NCBI RefSeq assembly: GCF_030035675.1 | Contig: NC_084482.1 | Span: 230,983,943 to 231,047,942 of the forward strand | Source: Rhineura floridana | Taxonomy: Eukaryota > Chordata > Lepidosauria > Squamata > Rhineuridae | DNA: 64,000 nt | Direction: 5' to 3' | Shown here: one piece after another, positions 56,549-64,000 of the stretch | How positions within the stretch are numbered: the stretch's first letter is position 1 | How the letters are laid out: each line of letters starts with the position of its first letter | Made by a program: the position numbers and the translations under genes | Notes under the pieces: model-generated | The model's database searches: none | The model's input: only the letters and a program-made list of their open reading frames with translations | What the model was told of the DNA's origin: nothing

Positions 56549-57199
56549 GGCTTAGTTGGCTACAACCTCCCACACACACACACCTTGCGCTGTCCACTCC
56601 TGCTTTAGGGAGATCTGTGCACGAACTTGGGGGAAAGTTCTTTTTCAGGGGAGGTTTTTTTTAAAATGTCCTTTCAGAATATATTCCAGGTTGAGAAGAG
56701 CCGCCTAAACCTAAATTTCTCTCTCATGGAGCTGAAGAGAGAAAATGGCTACTTAGGCAAAGCCTCCGTTTCCCCCCTTCAAATTGGGGGGGTGCTTTTT
56801 ACACCCCCCCTCCTTAATGTGCCCCTCGGCCCAGAGCATGGAGCAGACAAGAAAGGTGCAAATGAAGAGGGGAAAAGCAGAAATGTGAAAGCAGCGAACA
56901 GCAGCAGGGACCCCTGCAAGGCCCTGAGGGACGTCCAGGCTGACCAGCCCTTTCCCCGGGCTTCCCAGGTGCCCCCATCACACCTTCGGCCAGGAGGGGT
57001 TGCTTGAGGTAACATTTTTACTTCAGCCATGTGGAAGAAGTTAAAACATCAAAGTGTCACCTTGTGGCACCTTAACGCCTGGACCACTGATGCGGGCAGA
57101 TGTTTTGGCAACTCCTCTGGGAGTGTGGTCAAAGGACGTCTCAATGAATACTGGAGAACTGGACGAATGAAGAGACATGTTTCTCTCATGCTGGGCATG

Positions 57200-57352
57200 T
57201 AGTGGGCTCTCCATCACTGGAGGCCTTCAAGAGGCAGCTGGACAGCCATCTGCCGGGAATGCTTTGATTTGGATTCCTGCATCGAGCAGGGGGTTGGACT
57301 GGATGGCCTTATAGGCCCCTTCCAACTCTACTATTCTATGACTCTATGATCA
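57200..57352 (+). mobile_element. CR1 3' tail
   Basis: GTAGTGGGCTCTCCATCACT to ACTATTCTATGACTCTATGA. Bases 56549-57199 show no gene. Confidence 0.85.
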
Positions 57353-57439
57353 AAAATCCACACACACACACTTGTCGATAGCAACTGTTGACTGTTGCTG
57401 GCTGCAAATGGCCAAGGACCCTTGTATTCCTCTGCAGCA

Positions 57440-57745
57440 GCGTAGAGGCAAGCTCAGAAGTGCAGGGTCCCTCCATGGTAGCCACAGCCACACCCCTCCC
57501 CCTTTTCTGCTGCGGAGTTGAGAATGAGACCCTTGTTCATGCCTTCTCCCACAACAACAGAAATCCCCTGGAGCCTATAAGCATGAAAGAGGAGAGTGTT
57601 AGCTACTGAGAAGAGTCTTCATGTTAGCTGACTCCCCTCCTTCACTCTGATTGGCTCCAACCAGCAGGAAAGGTCAGGGAAGCATGTTAGAAGATTCTTC
57701 TCAGTGGCTAAGAAGCTTCCGTTTCATGCTGATTGGCTCACAGGA
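57440..57745. repeat. Low-copy repeat with GAGAAGAGTCTTC and GATTGGCTCC motifs
   Basis: It matches 39660-39860 and, in part, 50085-50215, 51285-51360 and 48280-48355. Each copy has a short palindrome around AGAAGA.TCTTCT and one or two inverted CCAAT boxes. I cannot name the family. Confidence 0.6.
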
Positions 57746-58267
57746 TGCTTGAGACATTGGGACCCTGTTCTCAAAAAAGTAAATGCTCTAAGACACACAC
57801 CCCGAGACCCTGGATGACTAAACCCCTGTTCCTCTGCCCTCCTCACTCTCTCTTCTCTCCCTCCAAACTGCCATTTTCTAACTGCCTTTTTAGGGGGCTC
57901 CTGGCTGACTTGAAAGGCCATCCTCCAAGAGGTAGACCCTATCAATCACAAGCAGCTCCAGTCCCAGGAATCTCTTGCTGGTGTCCAACCTGCCCCCCAC
58001 CTCAAAAAAACAGCCTCCCACAGGAAACTGGATCTTGGTCTACACTGCAGGGTTGCTAGCCACAGGTCATTCTCTCTCAGCATCAGCTGCACTGCTCCCA
58101 TCAGTAACATGCGGCAATAAGAACACTGGACTGCATTGCAGGTGCGTTGTAAGCCATTATATCACCTCTCCCTACCCATCTGCAACATGTGGCTATAAGG
58201 GCACTGGAATACATTGCAGGGTCGTCTTAAGCCATTCTCTCTCAGCATCAGCCTCTTAACTATATTG

Positions 58268-58425
58268 TTTTGTTCTTGTTATGTGCCTCCCAGTCGATTA
58301 TGACTTATGGCGACCCTATGAATCAGTGACCTTCATCTGTCATGAACCAGCCTGTTCAGATCTTGTAAGTTCAGGTCTGTGGCTTATGGCATCGATCCAC
58401 CTCTTGTTTGGCCTTCCTCTCTTTC
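58268..58425 (-). mobile_element. BovB LINE 3' fragment
   Basis: TGACTTATGGCGACCCTATG and CAGATCTTGTAAGTTCAGGT match the tails at 11460 and 12656. Confidence 0.85.
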
Positions 58426-58429
58426 CCAG

Positions 58430-59029
58430 GGGTTTCAGGCTTCCTTCCCCTCCCCTGCCTAGAAGCAAAACTTTTGACACCTCGGCCCACTTGGTCACCG
58501 ACGGCACCGTCTCTCCAGACCAACTCCATTCCGATGCTGACTCTTCGGTCAAAGCAAGGTCTGGCTGAGCCGCAGTCTCTAACACGGGTGTAGCCCCATT
58601 TCCTGCCCATTGCGGAGGGGCTGGTCCTCGCCCTCTCGCCCTCCAGGCTGAAGCAGCTTTTCCACGCGGGCCTCAGGATGGCTGTGCGGAGCCCCTGATG
58701 CAACGCTTACAGGACCAGACTCCCCCGAAGGCACAAGTTTAGTTTTTCTTATGGACTCTTTGATAACAGAGTTGACGCCTTCTGGGTTCTCCAGCCTTCC
58801 AAGACTTCTCTCCAATATGCTGCTCTCACGAATAAACGCGTCAAGCTTCTTCATCAGACAACACAGTTCCAAGTCCGGATTTTAAACTCGCCTTTGCACA
58901 CATCCGCACAGGGATCCGCCGCCTTCATCAGCTGCTCGCATGCAGAGTTGATTGCATTTATCTTTATTTATTGTGTTTGTGTTTATATGCAGAGACAGGC
59001 GGACAGTCCTCCTCCTCCCAGGAGGCTCT
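58430..59029 (-). other. Unrecognised stretch with an open frame
   Basis: A 98-codon minus frame (58579-58872) reads MKKLDAFIRESSILERSLGR near its start. I do not recognise it. It lies just left of the CpG promoter and could be an exon of a divergent gene or chance. Confidence 0.25.
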
Positions 59030-59440
59030 TCTAGGGCTTTCCACGCGTGCGCTGCATGATCCACGCGCCGCCCGCCGCCATCTTGGAGCCGGGCGGAAGT
59101 GACGCGCCAGGACGGCGACGATGGCGCCGCCGCTGTAGCCGTTTTTCCCCCTGCGCTGCGACTCCGACTTCCTGTCCGGCGACTCGGAGGCGGCGCGGGC
59201 TCTTCTCTCCCGGTTCCTCCCTCCCTCCCTCCCTCCCCACCCCAGCCGTGCCTTGGGGGCGGGGCAGACTAACCAAGGCGGAAGCGGCGGGGGCCTGTTT
59301 CTGGGGTCAGAGGTCGGCACCGCGAGGAGGAGGAGGGGGCTGAAGCGAAAAGTCAGTGGGGGGGCAGCCAGGAATATGTGGGGCGGGGCTGTCTTGTGTG
59401 GCCTCCCCCCCTGGTTGGGGGGCGAGGGGAGACCCGGGTT
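59030..59440. promoter_or_regulatory. CpG-rich promoter, probably of PFDN6
   Basis: Dense CpG, a YY1-like GCCGCCATCTTGGAG at about 59090 and CGGAAGTGACGC (ETS/CRE-like) fit a housekeeping start region. The PFDN6 start codon is 1.5 kb right, behind a splice acceptor (CTCTGCAG at about 60853-60860), so a 5' UTR exon here is expected. It may also act leftward. Confidence 0.65.
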
Positions 59441-59444
59441 CTAA

Positions 59445-59620
59445 TCCTGCATACGCCAGACTTGGCCACGTGAAGCTTCTGCGGTGTGACCTTGTCTGTT
59501 AGCTTAGCCTACCTCACAGGGTTGTTGCGAGGATAAAATGGGGAGGGGGAAGAACAATGTACACCACCTTAAGATCTCTGGAGGAAAAGTGGGATATAAC
59601 TGTTAACAACAATAATAATG
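59445..59620 (+). mobile_element. tRNA-derived SINE (CORE-like)
   Basis: GGGTTCTAATCCTGCATACG, then CCTCACAGGGTTGTTGCGAG and GGAGGAAAAGTGGGATATAA, a common reptile SINE body. Confidence 0.7.
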
Positions 59621-59689
59621 TCTCTGGAAGGGAAAATTTAAGGACAGGTTTTTTGGGGGGGGAGGGAGGGGTTTTTCTACCTGTGGCTG

Positions 59690-59865
59690 TTTAAAAGGTC
59701 CTCGGCTCAATCCTCATCCGCAGTGATGCGGAATTGCCCCTCCTTGGAACCCTGCAGAGCCGCCCCTTCTAGTCAGTGTAGGTAACTCGGTATTAAGTCA
59801 GCCACGTTCATCGGTGGGGTGGCTCCATGTCAGTGGGGCAGTGGGATCCACCCCAGGTTTTAGCC
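59690..59865 (+). mobile_element. tRNA-derived SINE fragment
   Basis: GGCTCAATCCTCATCCGCAG, CTAGTCAGTGTAGGTAACTC and TTAAGTCAGCCACGTTCATC match the SINE body at 63120-63190. Bases 59866-60204 show nothing recognised. Confidence 0.55.
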
Positions 59866-60204
59866 TGAACTTTCAAGGAGCTAAAATCTGTTCCCAAAAT
59901 ACGACCTGCGCCTTCGTCACTTCCTTGTAAGTGCAGGCTGAAACCTGGAGTGGATTCCGCTGCCCCAGTGACATGGAGCCACCAATGCTTTTCCTAACTC
60001 TGTATGAGGTGTAATTAATTTATGGAATTCACCGCCAGAAGTGGTGGCACTTGGGTGACTTTGTGAAAAGGATGGTCAGACAAATTCATGGAGGGGAAGG
60101 GAAGGATGATAGCTTTATAGAACATCCACACTCAAGGGCAGTCTACCTCCTCAGTACCCACAGTTGTGGGGTGCGGGAACAGTAGGATAGGGCTGCATCA
60201 GTGA

Positions 60205-60380
60205 TTCTTATTTATTATTTATCTGTTACTTGATTTATATCCCACCCTTCCTCCCAGCAGGAGCCCAGGGCGGCAATTTTCAAAGTCTGCGGGGGTTGGG
60301 GTATGTGTGTGTATGTATGTATGTATTTATTTAGTTATTTATTATTTGATTTATCATTTGATTTACATCCCACCCAGGGT
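60205..60380 (-). mobile_element. L2-type tail pieces with a GT/TATG microsatellite
   Basis: TTTATATCCCACCCTTCCTC and AGGAGCCCAGGGCGGC, then TGTGTGTATG repeats and a second, shorter tail. Confidence 0.6.
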
Positions 60381-60902
60381 GTATGTGTCAAGGGGCCCTT
60401 GTGTGATCCTTCGCAGGGGTTTGTCAATGCAAAGGGCAGTTCACAGCAGAGAAACCTTCTCCAACCGTACAGATGTGGGGGGAGAGAAAAGCATATGGAA
60501 TTCTTAGTTCACAAAGGGGGGGCAACAGTGAGGAGCTCCAGACCTGGCCATCCCCCCACATGAACCGAATGTGCCCCATAACGTGTGCTGTATTTGCAAG
60601 ATCCTGTGTCAAGCGGGGGGTTGAATTAGAATCACATTGCCTCCAAAGCCCCTCCCGAATCATATGCACCATGTGGGGGTCCTTTGCATGCCAAGGTATG
60701 AACCCCCCCCTCCCCGAGCCCTGTATTAGAGCTGGTGGCCACTCTCTGGAGGCTTAGGCAGAGGCTGCCTTTAGGAGGAGAGACCGGGGTGTGTGTCTTG
60801 GCTCTAGGGCCTTCTGCATGTGCAAAGTGTGAGTTATGCCCACTTCTTGTTTCTCTGCAGAGAACCCCCAGCCCGCCCCAAGTGGAGTGCGAGAGGGAGG
60901 TG

Positions 60903-62732
60903 ATGGCTGAGGCTCTGCAGAAGAAGCTTCAGGGGGAGCTGGAGCGATACCAGCAGTTGCAGAAAGGTAACGACGCAAAGGGCCCTCAGAGCCCCTCCCC
61001 TTAGACTGGCGCCTCTCCGTCCCAGGCTTGCTGCGTTCGTCTTCCCCCCATTCCACCCTTTAAATGGGGAGTCTGCTCAGGAAGGAAGACAGCAAAGGGG
61101 CCGGCCTGATTATTATTATTGTTATTATTTATTGCATTCATATACCGCTTCATAGCTGAGGCTCTCTGGGCAGTTTACAACAAACAAAAACATTAAAAAC
61201 AAGTATACAAATTTAAACCATACCAAATTATGCACAGTTATAAGATGGGGGAGACTTAACTCAGCAATATGACATGTGAGAAGGATCTTGGAATTGTCGT
61301 TGATCACAAGCTGAATATGAGCCAACAGCGTGATGTGGCTGCAAAAAAGGCAAATGCTATATTAGGTTGTATTAACAGAAGTATAGTTTCCAAATTGCAT
61401 GAAGTATTAGTTCCCCTCTATTCAGCACTGGTTAGGCCTCATCTTGAATACTGCACCCAGTTCTGGTCTCCGCACTTCAAGAAGGATGCAGACAAACTGG
61501 AACAGGTTCAGAGGAGGGCAACAAGGATGATCAGGGGACTGGAAACAAAGCCCTATGAGGAGAGACTGAAAGAACTGGGCATGTTTAGCCTGGAGAAGAG
61601 AAGACTGGGGGGAGATATGATAGCAGTCTACAAGTACATGAAAGGTTGTCACACAGAGAAGGGCAGGGATCTCTTCTCGATCATCCCAGAGTGCAGAACA
61701 CGGAATAATGGGCACAAGTTGCAGGAAACCCGATTTCGACTGGACATCAGGAAAAACTTCCTAACTGTTAGAGTGGTACGACAATGGAACCAATTACCTA
61801 GAGAGGTAGTGGGCTCTCCGACACTGGAGGCCTTCAAGAGGCAGCTGGACAGCCATCTGTCGGGAATATTTTGATTTGGATTCCTGCATTGAGCAGGGGG
61901 TTGGATTGGATGGCCTTATAGGCCCCTTCCAACTCTACTATTCTATGATTCTAAATTAAAACCCATAAGTTAAAACACATGCTATTCAAAGGCTGTTAAA
62001 AAATGCCTGGGAGAGGAGGAATGTGTTGACCTGGCACCGAAAAGATAACAGTGTTGGCGCCAGGCACACCTCGTCAAACAGATCATTCCATAATTTGTGG
62101 GCCACCACTGAGAAGGCCCTCTCCTTTGTTGCCAGCCTCCCCGCTTCCTTTGGAGTAGACGGGGAGGGAGTCCCACAGCGTAGGAGGTGCCACGCTGAAA
62201 GATCAGCTCCTTCCAAATATGGAACAAGCCTCATGTGGCATCTGTAACAGCGGGGGCTAAAATAGCTCCCTCCCCAAATCTGCTTTCTCTTCATGATGGT
62301 GGGTTTTTACGCTGCTGCTGTTGATTATTTTATTTCATGTTCCGCTGGACTGCTGCTGTGTTTCAGTTCTGATATTTTTAACTGCTGTGATCAGCCAGGG
62401 TGGGTTTTCACTGAGGAAAACTCTCTTCTGTACCTGCTTCTAGATATCAATAAATGCATGGCAGCCCGGCAAAAACTAGAGGCTCAGCTGACAGAGAACA
62501 ACGTGGTGAAGGAGGTGAGTGCCTGGCTCTGCCCTCATCGCCTCCCTTGCCTCCCATGCACAGCCGCCCTTTAAAGAGCTCTCTCCCTCCCCGCCTGTCC
62601 CCTCTAGGAACTGGACTTCCTGGACTCGTCCAACTCAGTCTACAAGCTGATCGGGCCCGTCCTGGTGAAGCAGGACACGGAGGAGGCCAAAGCGACCGTC
62701 GGGAAAAGGCTGGACTACATCACGGGGGAGAT
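60903..62732 (+). CDS. PFDN6: Prefoldin subunit 6, three coding exons, 3' end outside the window
   Basis: Beta-type subunit of the hexameric prefoldin chaperone, which hands nascent actin and tubulin to the CCT chaperonin in the cytosol. Exon 60903-60966 encodes [20 protein letters not shown] plus K. Exon 62444-62514 encodes [20 protein letters not shown] plus VVKE. Exon 62608-62732 encodes [20 protein letters not shown], then [20 protein letters not shown] plus E and part of the next codon. Splice sites are GT-AG and phases agree (1, 0, 2). About 94 of the 129 or so residues of the human protein are present. The missing C-terminal helix should lie past base 64000, since I see no KRYESQ-like exon in 62733-64000. 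The first intron is invaded by an L2 and a CR1. The start is fixed by alignment to the human N-terminus (MAELIQKKLQGEVEKYQQLQ). Confidence 0.96.
61105..62270 (-). mobile_element. L2-type LINE 3' end split by a CR1
   Basis: The tail 61105-61228 (TATACCGCTTCATAGCTGAG) and the coding end at 61953-62270 ([13 protein letters not shown] on the minus strand) belong together. The CR1 at 61229-61952 lies between. Confidence 0.75.
61229..61952 (+). mobile_element. CR1 LINE, 5'-truncated, in PFDN6 intron
   Basis: An open frame of 201 codons at 61269-61874 encodes the ORF2 C-terminus ([51 protein letters not shown]). The 3' end is ATTCTATGATTCT. AAATTA flanks both sides, a likely target duplication. Confidence 0.92.
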
Positions 62733-62894
62733 GTGAGTCCGTCAGCCTGGTGGGGGTGGGGGGAATAAGTCAAAATCCTGGAAGTGACACTTGGTATTAG
62801 CAATGATTAGCTTCAATAGAACCTGCAGGTCCAGGAACAGTCTACCTTGGAGTAACATTCTGCAGGGAGAGAGGAGGAAGAAGGCAGCACACTA

Positions 62895-63370
62895 GCTCAG
62901 CAACACGGGAAGCTGACTTATACCACGCTAGACAATTGGTCTATCTAGCTTAGTATTATCAACACTGACTCCCATTCATTTGTGCCTCCCTGGATGCATC
63001 TTGGCTCCGTCGCATGTGAGGGGTGTCCTAGTTCAGTAGTAAAGAGTCATGCGCTCTGCAGGAGAAGGCTGAATCTCCATCATTTCCTCCAGTTGGGCAA
63101 TGGGGGCTGCCTCAGGCACTGGAGAGGTGCTGCTGCTGCCAGTCAGAGGAGACATTCCTGGCCTGGTGTGACCGATGGCGGCTTCCCATGTCTGGCATTG
63201 CTCAGGGTCAGAGCACGCACCTGAATCCCCCAGCAGCTGCAGCTAAAAGGAACAGGGGGTGTGGGGGTGTGAGCCCCACCACCCGAGAGCCCTGGAGGGC
63301 TGCTGCCTGCCAGTGTAGAAAATACTGGGCCAGCTGGGCCCTTGGTCTGAGAGAGGAGGAGGAGGAGGCA
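62895..63370. mobile_element. SINE cluster (three pieces)
   Basis: 62900-62985 is a minus piece (GTCTATCTAGCTTAGTATTA). 63010-63200 is a plus copy with a tRNA-like head (CCTAGTTCAGTAGTAAAGAG). 63215-63370 is a further plus piece (CTGCTGCCTGCCAGTGTAGA). Confidence 0.6.
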
Positions 63371-64000
63371 GCTTACTGTGGGAAACGGCTTGGATCCCCA
63401 GCAGATGCTTCCTTACGCAAGGGAGACCCCTTTGGGGTGGGTGGCCAAAGATCGTGCCATTGTCAGGACACCCCCCTCCACCCCCGTGGCCTGAGGGGTG
63501 GCCTCCTGTCCCTGGCTCCATGCTGCGTCTTTCAAAGGCCCCACAAGGTCAGGGGTGAACAGAAGCCCCCCGTTGCCCCTCTCCAGCTCACAGCTGCTTG
63601 GGTGGGGGTGGGGGTGGACTCTCTCTCTTTCTCTCTCAGATTTACAGCTCAAGTTGCCCCCCCCCTTGGCAGGTACAGGAACCTGCCCCCTCCAGCTTGG
63701 AGCCAGGGAGGGGAGGCAGAAGTTGGGGGTTGGCCCTGTGTGGGCACCCAGCAAGCCACAGGCTTCCCCACCCATGTTTGGGGCTGGGCAAGGATCATCC
63801 CTCTCCTCAGTCACTGAATCCTTGGGAGGAAGCGTCAGGCGGTCCTTGCTCTCCAGAGCCTGGCTGATCTCTTGCTGTAGTGGGAGGAGCGACTGGGATT
63901 ATCAAACCCGGCTCCTTGGTTCTTAGCCATGGTAGTTAAATAGAGCTCCCCAGTCCAGAGGCAGTCTACCTCTGAATCCCGCTTGCTAAGGGATAAAGCA
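63371..64000. other. Presumed PFDN6 intron; nothing recognised
   Basis: GC-rich DNA with several chance frames. No exon matching the PFDN6 C-terminus was found. Confidence 0.5.

Noticed and set aside
58579-58872. Minus-strand frame as an exon of WDR46
   Set aside because: The residues do not resemble the WDR46 N-terminus, and no splice sites convincingly bound it.

Overview
The window looks like a squamate (lizard-type) genome, read across the MHC class II region. The evidence is the repeat load: CR1 LINEs whose 3' ends carry TTCTTATG or ATTCTATG repeats, BovB (RTE) LINEs, a Sauria-type SINE with a BovB-like tail, L2 and L1 pieces, hAT MITEs, and LTR fossils of Ty3/gypsy, Ty1/copia, BEL/Pao and endogenous-retrovirus type. 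I cannot name the species. Real host coding sequence is sparse.

The left 25 kb holds a class II beta gene on the minus strand. A signal-peptide exon lies at 23732-23831 and a beta-1 exon at 5142-5423. The roughly 18 kb between them is almost all transposable elements: a six-copy CR1-tail array, a nearly complete BovB, a nearly complete CR1, an hAT MITE, a long-TIR MITE and a 0.5 kb palindrome. The beta-2 and membrane exons are not in the window. Head-to-head with it, on the plus strand, is a complete-looking class II alpha gene (25197-30322, four coding exons, about 262 aa). Each gene has an X-box/Y-box promoter module just upstream of its start codon. The alpha introns carry an 860 bp CCTT-type tract and a solo copia LTR nested in a CR1.

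From 32 to 58 kb no intact host gene is recognisable. This stretch contains CR1s, nested LTRs and a set of diverged segmental duplications. Six further X-box/Y-box modules sit here (about 38.7, 45.0, 46.8, 49.0, 50.7 and 53.6 kb), four of them with S-box-like sequence. None is followed by a recognisable class II exon. They may be remnants of duplicated class II genes or intergenic RFX/CIITA-type elements. This orphan array is the most interesting feature of the window.

At the right end, a CpG-rich promoter (59.03-59.44 kb) precedes PFDN6 (prefoldin subunit 6, plus strand, 60903 onward), whose last exon lies past the window end. PFDN6 lies in the extended class II region in mammals, so the linkage fits an MHC class II to extended class II boundary.

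All splice sites, orientations and repeat assignments come from reading the sequence. Family names rest on motif recognition, not on database searches.
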